A DNA stretch of 27,635 bases from an uncultured Akkermansia sp. (GTDB taxonomy: Bacteria; Verrucomicrobiota; Verrucomicrobiia; Verrucomicrobiales; Akkermansiaceae): NCBI GenBank assembly GCA_904501955.1, contig CAJGCY010000015.1, positions 1-27,635 on the forward strand, in the 5' to 3' direction. Each line of letters begins with the position of its first letter. Positions within the stretch are counted from its first letter, which is position 1. Made by a program: the position numbers and the translations under genes. Below are positions 8,105 through 15,531 of this stretch, in pieces. The notes under the pieces are model-generated. The model did not search any database and was not told the DNA's origin. It saw nothing but the letters and a program-made list of their open reading frames with translations.

Positions 8105-8752
8105 TCAGTTAGCACCGTTTTTACCGCGCTCTTCCTCCGGCACGAGCTGAACCTGCGTGTAGTCAAGGTCAAGCGGGTTGGAGCGGCCGAACATGGTCAC
8201 ACCTACGCGAACGCGACCACGCTCCGTGTCCACCTCTTCCACGATGCCGTGCTCATCCTTGAAAGCGCCATCGAGCACCACCACCTCGTCATTCACGTTG
8301 AAGACGATCTTCTGGCGGGCGCCTTCCTTGTGACGCTCAATCTCGTTCATGAGGTCCTGCACATCCTTGGGGGACATGGGGAGGGGCTTCTTGTCACGAC
8401 CGCAGGCAAAGCTGATGACGCCGTCTACGGCGAGAATCTTGTACCAAGCGTCGATGTTAAGGGAACCGTCCGGGCGAATAAGCTCGAAGTTGAGGTAGAC
8501 GTAGCCGGGGTACAGTTTGCGGTCCTGTACGTACTTTTTGCCGTTGCGCACCTCCTCAACCTTCTCAGTGGGTACCAGGGGCTCGCTCTGCACGAGGGCT
8601 CCCATCTCTTCGTCCTCCTTGAAAAGGCGCTTCAGGTTATCAACAGCGCGACGCTCCTTGTTAGAGAGTACATGCAAAACGAACCACTGATCCGCAGGAG
8701 CAGGGGTAACACGAACGCGAGCGCTGTTCTTTCTTTCGTACGGGCGTGACAT
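8105..8752 (-). CDS. nusG: Transcription termination/antitermination factor NusG
   Basis: NusG, 215 residues from the ATG at 8750-8752 (MSRPYERKNSARV). The longer open frame to 8821 would overlap secE and is unlikely. NusG binds the RNA polymerase clamp and links it to Rho or to ribosomes. The NGN domain starts at WFVLHVLSNKERRAVDNLKRL and includes the family motif KLYPGYVYLNFEL. The C-terminal KOW domain reads NDEVVVLDGAFKDEHGIVEEVD. At 215 residues it is longer than E. coli NusG (181), through an N-terminal extension and a longer mid-NGN segment. It follows secE by 40 bases, the usual pairing. Confidence 0.97.
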   Translation of the reverse strand: MSRPYERKNSARVRVTPAPADQWFVLHVLSNKERRAVDNLKRLFKEDEEMGALVQSEPLVPTEKVEEVRNGKKYVQDRKLYPGYVYLNFELIRPDGSLNIDAWYKILAVDGVISFACGRDKKPLPMSPKDVQDLMNEIERHKEGARQKIVFNVNDEVVVLDGAFKDEHGIVEEVDTERGRVRVGVTMFGRSNPLDLDYTQVQLVPEEERGKNGAN

Positions 8753-8792
8753 ATTCAACAGAAAGGGTGTAAGGGATGTGAGGAAAGGCTCA

Positions 8793-9020
8793 TCAGGAAA
8801 GCACGTCGATGAGCGTGGCAACTACCTCAGCCATCACAAAATCAAAGAATGCAACATAACCACCCAGCAATACCATAGCAACAAGCACCATGAGGGTGGA
8901 TGACCACAACTCACGGTACTTCTTGAAACCGGTTACCTTCGGATCACTTTCCCAAGGCCAGGAGCACTTCTTGAGCTCACCCTTGATATTGGAGATAAAC
9001 TGGGAAATTTTGCGGAACAT
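8793..9020 (-). CDS. secE: Preprotein translocase subunit SecE
   Basis: SecE, 75 residues from the ATG at 9018-9020 (MFRKISQFISNIKGELKKCSWP). It stabilises SecY in the protein-export channel. The short form has a single membrane span (about residues 42-62) after an amphipathic cytoplasmic helix with the family's K-x-x-x-W-P pattern. The open frame extends upstream into the tRNA gene, so this internal ATG is the real start. It lies between tRNA-Trp and nusG, the standard bacterial order. No Shine-Dalgarno is visible. Confidence 0.95.
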   Translation of the reverse strand: MFRKISQFISNIKGELKKCSWPWESDPKVTGFKKYRELWSSTLMVLVAMVLLGGYVAFFDFVMAEVVATLIDVLS

Positions 9021-9070
9021 GAGTGTGAATAGTTCAGTTATTTTTTGAGACAAAAAAAGAGGAAGGTCAG

Positions 9071-9143
9071 CAGGGTATGAGAGACTCGAACTCCCAACAC
9101 GCGGTTTTGGAGACCGCTGCTCTACCAATTGAGCTAATACCCT
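9071..9143 (-). tRNA. tRNA-Trp (anticodon CCA)
   Basis: A 73-base cloverleaf on the minus strand: acceptor AGGGTAT/ATACCCT, D stem GCTC/GAGC, anticodon stem GCGGT/ACCGC with loop CTCCAAA (anticodon CCA), T stem GGGAG/CTCTC with loop TTCGAGT, and G as the discriminator base. No 3' CCA is encoded. It lies between tuf and secE, as in many bacteria. Confidence 0.97.
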
Positions 9144-9170
9144 TTTACCTTGCTCTATTTTTGGCCTCCC

Positions 9171-9233
9171 GGGGGCGCCTGCGTACAGGCGCCCCCTTTT
9201 GGCTTGTGGTGATTGCCCAGGTAGAGCGGGCAA
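9171..9233. terminator. GC-rich hairpins between tuf and tRNA-Trp
   Basis: A perfect 10-bp stem GGGGGCGCCT/AGGCGCCCCC (9171-9180 with 9187-9196, six-base loop) is followed on the plus strand by TTTT. A second stem TTGCCC/GGGCAA lies at 9213-9218 and 9228-9233. For the minus-strand operon the strong stem lacks a following T-run, so it would be a weak attenuator, a processing site before tRNA-Trp, or a block to antisense transcription entering tuf. Confidence 0.55.
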
Positions 9234-9265
9234 CACCGGGATTAAGTTAATCTATTGAAGGATGA

Positions 9266-10447
9266 TTAGTCCTTGATGGAGGCAACCTTACCGGCGCCCA
9301 CGGTGCGACCACCCTCACGGATAGCGAAGCGCATACCCTCCTCCATAGCTACGGGGGTGATAAGCTCAACCGTGATGGTCACGTTATCGCCGGGCATCAC
9401 CATTTCAGTGCCCTCGGGCAGAGTTACGGTACCGGTCACGTCCGTCGTACGGAAGTAGAACTGGGGACGATAGTTGTTGAAGAACGGGGTGTGACGGCCA
9501 CCTTCCTCCTTGGACAGCACGTAAACGGCTGCGTCGAACTGGGTGTGGGGAGTCACGGAACCGGGCTTCACGATCACCTGACCGCGAACGATATCCTCCT
9601 TCTTGATACCACGCAGGAGCAGACCCACGTTGTCACCGGCCTCACCCTTGTCGAGGAGCTTGCGGAACATCTCGATGTCGGTCACAGAGGTCTTCTTGGT
9701 CTCGCGGATACCCACGATCTCAACTTCCTCCATCTTGTTGATGATACCACGCTCGATACGACCGGTAGCAACGGTACCACGGCCGGAGATGGAGAACACG
9801 TCCTCCACGGGCATAAGGAAGGGAAGCTCGGTCGGGCGCTGAGGAGTCGGGATGTACTCGTCAACAGCAGCCATGAGATCAAGGATCTTAGCGCTGTACT
9901 CGGGGTCACCCTCGAGAGCCTTAACGGCGGAACCCATCACGATGGGCAGGTCGTCGCCCGGGAACTCGTAAGAGGAAAGGAGCTCACGGATCTCCATCTC
10001 CACAAGCTCAGCGAGCTCGGGGTCAGCGAGGTCCATCTTGTTCATGAACACAACGATGTAGGGAACACCCACCTGACGAGCAAGCAGGATGTGCTCGCGA
10101 GTCTGCGGCATGGGACCGTCAGCTGCGGACACCACAAGGATAGCGCCGTCCATCTGGGCAGCACCGGTGATCATGTTCTTAACGTAGTCAGCGTGACCGG
10201 GGCAGTCAACGTGAGCATAGTGACGATTCTCGGTCTCGTACTCCACGTGTGCGGTGGAGATGGTGATACCACGCTCACGCTCCTCGGGAGCGCCGTCGAT
10301 TTGGTCGTATGCGCGGAATTCAGCCTTACCCTGCTCTGCAAGAACCTTGGTAATTGCAGCGGTAAGGGAAGTCTTGCCATGGTCAACGTGACCGATCGTA
10401 CCCACGTTCACGTGGGGCTTGGTGCGCTGGAATGCTTCTTTGGCCAT
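9266..10447 (-). CDS. tuf: Elongation factor Tu
   Basis: EF-Tu, 393 residues, delivers aminoacyl-tRNA to the ribosome as a GTPase. G motifs are GHVDHGKT at 19-26, the switch II DCPGHADYV at 81-89 and NKMD at 136-139; switch I carries RGITIS. Domain 2 reads GRGTVATGRIERG, and domain 3 ends VGAGKVASIKD. The length is standard. It lies between tRNA-Thr and tRNA-Trp, the classic tufB setting. The start context (TTTCATTATG) has no Shine-Dalgarno even though EF-Tu is normally among the most abundant proteins. Identification is certain; whether a second tuf copy exists cannot be seen. Confidence 0.99.
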   Translation of the reverse strand: MAKEAFQRTKPHVNVGTIGHVDHGKTSLTAAITKVLAEQGKAEFRAYDQIDGAPEERERGITISTAHVEYETENRHYAHVDCPGHADYVKNMITGAAQMDGAILVVSAADGPMPQTREHILLARQVGVPYIVVFMNKMDLADPELAELVEMEIRELLSSYEFPGDDLPIVMGSAVKALEGDPEYSAKILDLMAAVDEYIPTPQRPTELPFLMPVEDVFSISGRGTVATGRIERGIINKMEEVEIVGIRETKKTSVTDIEMFRKLLDKGEAGDNVGLLLRGIKKEDIVRGQVIVKPGSVTPHTQFDAAVYVLSKEEGGRHTPFFNNYRPQFYFRTTDVTGTVTLPEGTEMVMPGDNVTITVELITPVAMEEGMRFAIREGGRTVGAGKVASIKD

Positions 10448-10498
10448 AATGAAATATTGATTAGTTTGGGCTGCTTATTCTTGCATGAGCCGGAAACA

Positions 10499-10570
<72 letters not shown>

Positions 10571-10620
10571 GTTTTGGGCTCCAGATGTCCCTCGAACCCG
10601 AGGTGACGTAAAGCGAGGAC

Positions 10621-10649
10621 AGTTTACACGTTTTTTACGTGGATGTCAA
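10621..10649 (-). promoter_or_regulatory. Promoter of the tRNA-Thr/tuf cluster
   Basis: On the minus strand TTGACA (10644-10649) is followed after 17 bases by TAAACT (10621-10626), a near-consensus sigma70-type promoter. The expected start is near 10614, about 45 bases before tRNA-Thr. The spacer holds a perfect inverted repeat CACGT/ACGTG (10627-10631, 10637-10641) around five T residues, a possible operator. Confidence 0.75.
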
Positions 10650-10772
10650 TCATAATTTCACATTTTTTTGCACTTTTTTCTTCATATTTTCGTTAAATGC
10701 TGAATATCAGCACTTCTAAAAGATAGATTTTTTCATTGAAAATTGCAAAAGGTAGGTGCAAAGTAGGCACGT

Positions 10773-11249
10773 ATGAAGAAAACAGCACTCATAAGCGCCA
10801 TCATGCTGAGCGGCACAGCCGCCTACAGCGCAGAAACACCGGCAGAAACCACCCAGGCAGCAGAGCCCGCTGCCTGCTGTCCCCAAACCGCTGACAATCA
10901 GCAGTGCGGAGACGAATGCTGGCTGGACATCGAGACCATTACCGTTGAGGCGGCCAACGGTAATCCGATAGCACAGTACGTTATCGCGTGGGTAACCGAC
11001 AACGGGCTGAATAATGAACCGGCAGACCCGGAAAAGGCAAAAGCCATGTATGCTGAAGCACTTCCGGGGCTGGAGAAAGCCGCTGCAGAGGGTGATCCCT
11101 CAGCATGTTGCGCCTTGGCGAAGATGTATGCCACCGGTAAGGGTGTAGAGAAGAACCCGGAAAAAGCCAAAGAGCTCATGGAACGCTGCAAGCAGCTCAT
11201 GAAAGAAAAATCCGAGGCTGACGCCAAACCGGACAAAGCAGAGAACTGA
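10773..11249 (+). CDS. Small exported Sel1-type repeat protein
   Basis: A 158-residue protein with a cleavable-looking signal peptide (MKKTALISAIMLSGTAAYSA, then ETPAE), followed by a Cys-rich segment (CC at about 35-36, then C45 and C49) and helical repeats. The stretch from about residue 68 (PIAQYVIAWVTDNGLNNEPADPEKAKAM) and the stretch around 109-141 (ACCALAKMYATGKGVEKNPEKAKELME) fit the Sel1/TPR-like pattern of A-x-x-L-G-x-x-Y plus G-V-x-x-D-x-x-K-A. Such repeats usually bind other proteins. It is monocistronic, read away from the tuf cluster, and ended by a strong terminator. A weak promoter, TTGAAA-17-CAAAGT (10736-10764), would give a very short leader. The precise role is unknown. Confidence 0.85.
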   Translation: MKKTALISAIMLSGTAAYSAETPAETTQAAEPAACCPQTADNQQCGDECWLDIETITVEAANGNPIAQYVIAWVTDNGLNNEPADPEKAKAMYAEALPGLEKAAAEGDPSACCALAKMYATGKGVEKNPEKAKELMERCKQLMKEKSEADAKPDKAEN

Positions 11250-11284
11250 TAATCCTCCGCGTTAAAACCCAAGCCATAACACGG

Positions 11285-11321
11285 CGCGCCTGCTCCGGCA
11301 TACAGAGCAGGCGCGTCTTTT
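11285..11321 (+). terminator. Terminator of the Sel1-type gene
   Basis: A perfect 11-bp stem CGCGCCTGCTC/GAGCAGGCGCG (11285-11295 with 11305-11315, nine-base loop) followed by TCTTTT on the plus strand, 36 bases after the stop codon. Confidence 0.85.
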
Positions 11322-11363
11322 CACAGGCACGGCTCATCCGCTTTTAGCGATTATCATCAGCGC

Positions 11364-11820
11364 GATAAATCAGAATTTGAAGGGGATTTTGTAGGATGAT
11401 TTGCGAGCGCCAGCGAGCCTAATTCGGAGCCCCGTGAAGCGGGGCGAAAGTACAATAGCCCAAGGCAAGCCGCGTAGCGGCGCAGCCTTGGGTATGGAGA
11501 AAAAAGTAAAAGGAGTCCGACGCAGCGAAGCTGAGGAGGCCGACAGCAGGTTTGCTCCGTCCATTGTCCGCAAATCATTGGCACTCACCCAAATAAAAAG
11601 AGCGCCAGTCCCGGCTCGGAGCGTCGCTTCGCTCCGGTCCTCGCCTTTGTCTGTCGGCCTACGCTGCGTCGCTGGCGCTCCGTCGCTCCGGGCTCAATTT
11701 CATTTTTTCACCATACCCAAGGCTGCGCCGCTACGCGGCTTGCCTTGGGCTATTATACTTTCGCCCCGCTTTGCGGGGCTTAAAATTCCGCTCGCTTCGC
11801 TCGCCAAATTCCGATTTATC
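11364..11820. repeat. 457-bp imperfect inverted-repeat element, no gene inside
   Basis: This fills most of the 582-base gap between the convergent Sel1-type gene and truA. The outer ends are inverted copies: GATAAATCAGAATTTG (11364-11379) and CAAATTCCGATTTATC (11805-11820), 15 of 16 matching. Further in, 69-base arms at 11429-11497 and 11711-11779 are inverted copies with three mismatches. Each arm holds a GCCCC-type hairpin and a larger hairpin CCCAAGGC/GCCTTGGG enclosing GCCGC/GCGGC. A third inverted block lies at 11518-11546 against 11651-11671. No target-site duplication is clear and no transposase is present. It may be a MITE-like or REP/BIME-like element. Short open frames across it look spurious. 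Confidence 0.8.
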
Positions 11821-11831
11821 GGGGTGCCATA

Positions 11832-12608
11832 TCAAGAGCTCTCCCCGTACAAGACACGCTGTAAGTACAAGCCTGATGCAGGCGCACAAAAACGCGTTTT
11901 TTCGCCCTCGGGGGAGTCCAGCATGGCGCGCAATTGCGCAGGTGTCATTTTACCGGTAGCCACACGGTGCGCAGTACCTACCAGCATACGCACCATGCGG
12001 TACATGAAGCCATTTCCGTGAAAACGGAGGCGCAAGAGCTCCCCGCCCTGCTCTACGCTGACGGAGGCCTCATAAATGGTGCGCAGGTAAAAATCCGCCG
12101 GTGGAATTTCCGGCTCATTACCGCGCTTGGCTGCAAAGCGCCTGAAGTCATGCGTCCCTTCATACACCTGCAAGGCCTCGCGCAAGGCCTCCACCGGCAC
12201 ACCGGCGGGGCAATGCCACGCGCGATTGTGCAAAAAGGGGCTCAGCACGGTGGCGGTACATATACAGTATTCATACACCTTCCCCACGGCACTGAAACGC
12301 GCGTGAAAAGACTCCGCTACCGCCTGCACCTGCAATATGCGGATAGAGGAAGGCAAGTGAGCATTCAGCGCAGCACGCCAATTCTCAGGGCTCATGCGGC
12401 ATGATTCCGGGACATCTGCATGAAAACACTGCGCATACGCGTGTACACCGGCATCTGTACGGCCGGAGGCTGCAATACGCAGCGGAGCTCTCAAAACGGC
12501 TGAGAAAGCCCGTTCTACCTCATCCTGCACCCCCATACCGCAGGCCTGGCTTTGCCAGCCTCGCCAAGTGGCACCATCATACGCGCAAGTAAACAGCAAT
12601 CTGGGCAT
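11832..12608 (-). CDS. truA: tRNA pseudouridine(38-40) synthase TruA
   Basis: TruA, 258 residues, makes pseudouridine at positions 38-40 of the tRNA anticodon arm. It opens with RLLFTCAYDGATWRGWQSQ, typical of the family, and has the catalytic motif SGRTDAGVHA at 48-57 with Asp52 as the nucleophile. Later family blocks are FHARFSAVGKVYEY and the C-terminal FHGNGFMYRMVRMLVGT. Length is normal. The stop lies 12 bases from the inverted-repeat element, which therefore forms its 3' surroundings. It is transcribed alone; a strong hairpin separates it from the lipoprotein gene upstream. No Shine-Dalgarno is present. Confidence 0.97.
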   Translation of the reverse strand: MPRLLFTCAYDGATWRGWQSQACGMGVQDEVERAFSAVLRAPLRIAASGRTDAGVHAYAQCFHADVPESCRMSPENWRAALNAHLPSSIRILQVQAVAESFHARFSAVGKVYEYCICTATVLSPFLHNRAWHCPAGVPVEALREALQVYEGTHDFRRFAAKRGNEPEIPPADFYLRTIYEASVSVEQGGELLRLRFHGNGFMYRMVRMLVGTAHRVATGKMTPAQLRAMLDSPEGEKTRFCAPASGLYLQRVLYGESS

Positions 12609-12647
12609 AATAACGGAACAATTTACTTATTTACCCCATGGCATCAA

Positions 12648-12683
12648 GAAGCCGCAATCACCGGCGGGCGGTGTTGCGGCTTC
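12648..12683 (-). terminator. Terminator hairpin after the repeat-tail lipoprotein gene
   Basis: The stem GAAGCCGCAA/TTGCGGCTTC (12648-12657 with 12674-12683) stacks on an inner stem CACCG/CGGTG (12659-12663 with 12669-12673) with one unpaired base between them. It lies 31 bases after the lipoprotein gene's stop. The T-run after it on the minus strand is poor, so termination may be partial. Confidence 0.6.
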
Positions 12684-12713
12684 CCAATCAAAGTGAGTTG
12701 CAAACTACGGGCA

Positions 12714-13718
12714 TCAGTCAAGATCCAGACCACCGAAGTCCATATCGACGCCACCGTCGGAATCCAAGTCATCACCGGAGGAGTCCTCGTCAGAAGCATC
12801 CTCATCTGCAGGCTCTTCATCCGCAGGTTCCTCATCGGCGGGTTCTTCGTCAGCAGGCTCCTCGTCAGAAGAATCATCTGCGGGCTCTTCATCCGCAGGC
12901 TCCCCGTCGTCCAGACCGAGATCGTCAGAGGAATCATCCGAGGCGGAGTCATCCGCAGCGGAATCATCCGAGGCGCTATCATCAGCAGCGGAGTCATCAC
13001 CTGCGGCATCACCCTCCTCCGAGGCATCGGCAGAGTCACCCTCCGTAGCAGCGGCATCACCGGCGGGCTCAGCGCCACCGGCAGGCTCCTGATATTCCGG
13101 CGTAGCGATAACGGCGTCATCACCATCAAACTCCAGCACACCGGTCACCGGCGTCTCGCGCAGGTCAAGAGCATTCTTGAGGTTAGCGCTGCCGTAGCAG
13201 GCCTCAAAAGAGCAAACGGTATTGTTGGCATCACCGTCGAAGTCCGTATTCTTCGCCTTGTAGGTAGCGATGTACTCCTCACCCTTCTTCACCTCAGCAG
13301 CGGCACCGGCACGCTTCACTACACCCTTGGTACCGACGGCACGCTTCAGGCGCTCCTCATCAATCTCGCCATCATAAGCCACGACGGGATAGCTGGCCAT
13401 GACGCGAGCCACCTGCTCGGCCAAGGCATCGAGAGCCTCCACATAATCCTTCTCCGGGGAACCGGGAGTGGCGGAAACACTGCGAAGCAGAGCGGTATTA
13501 TTAAGAGCGATAGGACGGCGAGCAGCACGCTGCCAACGCTTCATCAAAGCCTCTACACGGGGTGCAGCGGCCTCAGCAGAATCATAGTCTGTCACTTTCT
13601 GCAGAACGGCGGTGAGCTCATTCACAATCTCAGTGCAAGACATCTCTTCCTTCTGGCAGGAGCTGAGAGCGCACACTGCCACAAGAGCACTTGTCGGTAT
13701 GAGGAAAATCTGTTTCAT
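12714..13718 (-). CDS. Lipoprotein with acidic repeat tail, function unknown
   Basis: A 334-residue protein from the ATG at 13716-13718 (MKQIFLIPTSALVAVCALSSC). Its signal ends in a lipobox, LSSC, so it is probably lipid-anchored at about Cys21. The middle, up to about residue 205, is not recognised. It includes KNTDFDGDANNTVCSFEACYGSANLKNA and two further cysteines. From about residue 205 the sequence is low-complexity: DDSA[AS] units, arranged in alternating pairs, then tandem EEPAD units, ending DMDFGGLDLD. The repeat codons vary synonymously, so the tail looks kept at protein level and not freshly slipped. It has its own near-consensus promoter. The tail could bind cations or act as a disordered spacer; this is inference. 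Confidence 0.85.
   Translation of the reverse strand: MKQIFLIPTSALVAVCALSSCQKEEMSCTEIVNELTAVLQKVTDYDSAEAAAPRVEALMKRWQRAARRPIALNNTALLRSVSATPGSPEKDYVEALDALAEQVARVMASYPVVAYDGEIDEERLKRAVGTKGVVKRAGAAAEVKKGEEYIATYKAKNTDFDGDANNTVCSFEACYGSANLKNALDLRETPVTGVLEFDGDDAVIATPEYQEPAGGAEPAGDAAATEGDSADASEEGDAAGDDSAADDSASDDSAADDSASDDSSDDLGLDDGEPADEEPADDSSDEEPADEEPADEEPADEEPADEDASDEDSSGDDLDSDGGVDMDFGGLDLD
12777..12960 (-). repeat. Coding low-complexity repeat (15-base units)
   Basis: Inside the lipoprotein gene, 15-base units encoding EEPAD (four in tandem, plus a separated copy and a GEPAD variant) adjoin alternating DDSAA and DDSAS units with a 30-base super-period. Codons differ between units. Confidence 0.75.
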
Positions 13719-13744
13719 GGAGGAATAAGATATACTACATTTCA

Positions 13745-13773
13745 AAATTAGCAGGATTTCCCCCTGCTGTCAA
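13745..13773 (-). promoter_or_regulatory. Promoter of the repeat-tail lipoprotein gene
   Basis: On the minus strand TTGACA (13768-13773), a 17-base spacer, then TAATTT (13745-13750). The expected start near 13738 gives a leader of about 20 bases. The spacer begins GCAGG and ends CCTGC (13763-13767, 13751-13755), an inverted repeat filling it. Confidence 0.7.
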
Positions 13774-13906
13774 GGTAAAGTGTGCCGATTGCCAAAAAAA
13801 ATGAGAGATACGGGCCATATATTCACCGTTTCTGAGCACAAAAGGATAAAAGTTGCCTATTTGTGACGGCAAGACAGCATTTTTACGCAGCAGGGGGAAG
13901 CAGTTT

Positions 13907-14392
13907 TCAGGCGGTCGGCGGATTCGGCAGGATTCCGGTATAAATGCCCGGAGTATCGTTCTCAATGATGGTGGCACCCACCCAGCGTTTGTACAAATCC
14001 ACCGGGCCGGCACCGCCCACAATGGCGTACACATAGCCGAGGTGACGCATTTGTTCCAAACCGGTAATGAACAGAGCCTTACCGACTCCCATACCACGAG
14101 CACTCTCGCTCACCCCCATCGGCCCGATGAAACCGCGGGCGGTGGCATCCACACACACAAAGCCCAGGATTTCCGAATCGCGCGTGGCGATAAAACACCC
14201 GGAGGGTTGGTGCGCCATCGCCACACGGCACTCACAAACCCAGCGCGGGCTGAAGTGGCGCCCTACCCAATCCTCCAAAATATGAGCTTCAAAGGGGTTG
14301 CAACGGCGTATCGTCACGCCTTTTTCGTCCAACGCGGAGCGCAGCGGAGAGCCATCCGGCAGTTGGAACAACCTTACCAGCATATCATGCAT
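13907..14392 (-). CDS. GNAT-family N-acetyltransferase
   Basis: A 161-residue protein with the acetyl-CoA binding pattern of the GNAT fold: a beta strand with GPMGVSES, then R99-G-M-G-V-G104 matching [RQ]xxGx[GA], followed by helix KALFITGLEQMRHLG. Upstream strands CFIATRDSEILGFVCVD fit motif D/A, and LYKRWVGATII near the end fits motif B. The substrate cannot be told. An alternative start three codons in (ATG at 14381-14383) is possible. It begins 20 bases after the T-run of the envelope operon terminator. AGAAAGG lies about 10 bases before the first ATG, the nearest thing to a Shine-Dalgarno in this window. Confidence 0.88.
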   Translation of the reverse strand: MHDMLVRLFQLPDGSPLRSALDEKGVTIRRCNPFEAHILEDWVGRHFSPRWVCECRVAMAHQPSGCFIATRDSEILGFVCVDATARGFIGPMGVSESARGMGVGKALFITGLEQMRHLGYVYAIVGGAGPVDLYKRWVGATIIENDTPGIYTGILPNPPTA

Positions 14393-14411
14393 AATCGTTT
14401 CGTACCTTTCT

Positions 14412-14453
14412 AAAAAAAGGGGCGGAGGCCCACATCACATGGTCCTCCGCCCC
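14412..14453 (-). terminator. Terminator of the exbB-exbD-exbD-TPR operon
   Basis: Stem CCTCCGCCCC/GGGGCGGAGG (14444-14453 with 14419-14428), 15-base loop, followed on the minus strand by seven T residues. A textbook Rho-independent terminator 14 bases after the last operon gene. Confidence 0.9.
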
Positions 14454-14467
14454 GGTTGCGTTCAATG

Positions 14468-15499
14468 TTACTTTTTCTTGCTCTTCGTATTCTGGAAGAG
14501 CGCGGCAGCCTTCGCAAGGTCGGAGGTCTTACCGGCTTCCACACCGTATACGTTGATGAGCATGTAAGCCAAAATCACGGCATCCTGGAAGTTCTGAGAA
14601 GCCTTCTTGAACTTATCAGGCGTGGGGTGGCCGAAATCCTTCACCTCCTTCTGCACGCCGGGCATAGCCCAGAGCAGCTTCTGAGCGCGCTTCATGCCTT
14701 CGATGGGCAGCTCCATCTGAGCACCGTGAGAGCTCATACCGGTGCGGCAGTAGCAGTCAATAGCCTTGCTGGCAGCAACGGCATTGGCCTCGGAGATGTT
14801 GTTGGCAGCGCGCTCCTCAGCAGGCACGGCGTTCTCATAAGCCATAGCGACGGCGAACTGAAGCCAACCGTACAGCTGCGGGGTAACAGCCTTCTTATCC
14901 TCACCCTTCAGCACGCGGTTGACGGCCTCCTCCAGCTTTGCGGGATCGTTCTTGGCAGCAGCGCCGAGGATAACGGCCGTGTTGCAAAGCACCTTGTCCT
15001 GCGGCGTGAGCAGCTTCTTCATGTCATCCGGGAAGGACTTGGCAATGGACGCCGCACCGGCGAAGTCCATCATACGGATGGCACACTCCACCTCCATGCG
15101 GAAAGCCTTCAGGTACGGCCCCTCAGGCAAGCCCTTCCAGTTTTCCCACTTCTTGCGGCTCTCTGCCAGCTTGGGACGCGCCTCCGCAAAACTCTCCGCT
15201 GCATACAGCTTCTGAGCTTCCACCAAATCCGGCGGCATCAGCACGTAGAAGGAAGAGAAATGCTTGTCAATGGCAACATCCGCCGTGTTGTCCACATCCT
15301 TTTGGTAGGTGTAGTGACCGGCGCGAGTAGAAGCCACGATTTCGATTCTACGCATCTTGCCCTTTGCCTCAGACTCACCATCTTTGGCTTTGGCAACGGC
15401 ACGAGCCTCGAGCACGAGCTTTTTCTCCTGAGCCTCAGCTTGGAAAGAGAAGCCCACCAGAGCGGCCATTCCGACTGCTAAAACATTACTGATTTTCAT
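14468..15499 (-). CDS. Exported helical-repeat protein, last gene of the ExbB/ExbD operon
   Basis: A 343-residue protein with a signal peptide (MKISNVLAVGMAALVGFSFQAEA, then QEKK). After a charged segment and a short stretch RRIEIVASTRAGHYTYQKD, the rest is alpha-helical and Ala/Lys-rich with TPR-like pieces such as AQKLYAAESFAEARPKLAES and ELPIEGMKRAQKLLWAM. It ends in a basic FQNTKSKKK. No family is recognised with certainty. It follows the 1118-residue protein by 32 bases and is closed by a strong terminator, so it should be made with the ExbB/ExbD motor. Its leader shares AACCAAACATT with the leader of the gene before it. A periplasmic partner of the motor is a reasonable inference. Confidence 0.85.
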   Translation of the reverse strand: MKISNVLAVGMAALVGFSFQAEAQEKKLVLEARAVAKAKDGESEAKGKMRRIEIVASTRAGHYTYQKDVDNTADVAIDKHFSSFYVLMPPDLVEAQKLYAAESFAEARPKLAESRKKWENWKGLPEGPYLKAFRMEVECAIRMMDFAGAASIAKSFPDDMKKLLTPQDKVLCNTAVILGAAAKNDPAKLEEAVNRVLKGEDKKAVTPQLYGWLQFAVAMAYENAVPAEERAANNISEANAVAASKAIDCYCRTGMSSHGAQMELPIEGMKRAQKLLWAMPGVQKEVKDFGHPTPDKFKKASQNFQDAVILAYMLINVYGVEAGKTSDLAKAAALFQNTKSKKK

Positions 15500-15531
15500 T
15501 GTATGTAAATGTTTGGTTCAGGGGTTAATTA

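Noticed and set aside
8753..8821. Extended NusG start
   Set aside because: Overlaps the secE coding sequence; the extension is not NusG-like.
11357..11588. Short open frames inside the inverted-repeat element, both strands
   Set aside because: They arise from the stop-poor palindromic sequence; none has a signal, family match or leader, and both arms give mirror-like peptides.
11401..12021. 206-codon plus-strand frame spanning the repeat and truA 3' end
   Set aside because: Runs through the repeat and antisense to truA; no supporting features.
12777..12960. CRISPR-like or tandem non-coding repeat
   Set aside because: The units are in frame within a lipoprotein gene and encode EEPAD and DDSA units; no spacers.
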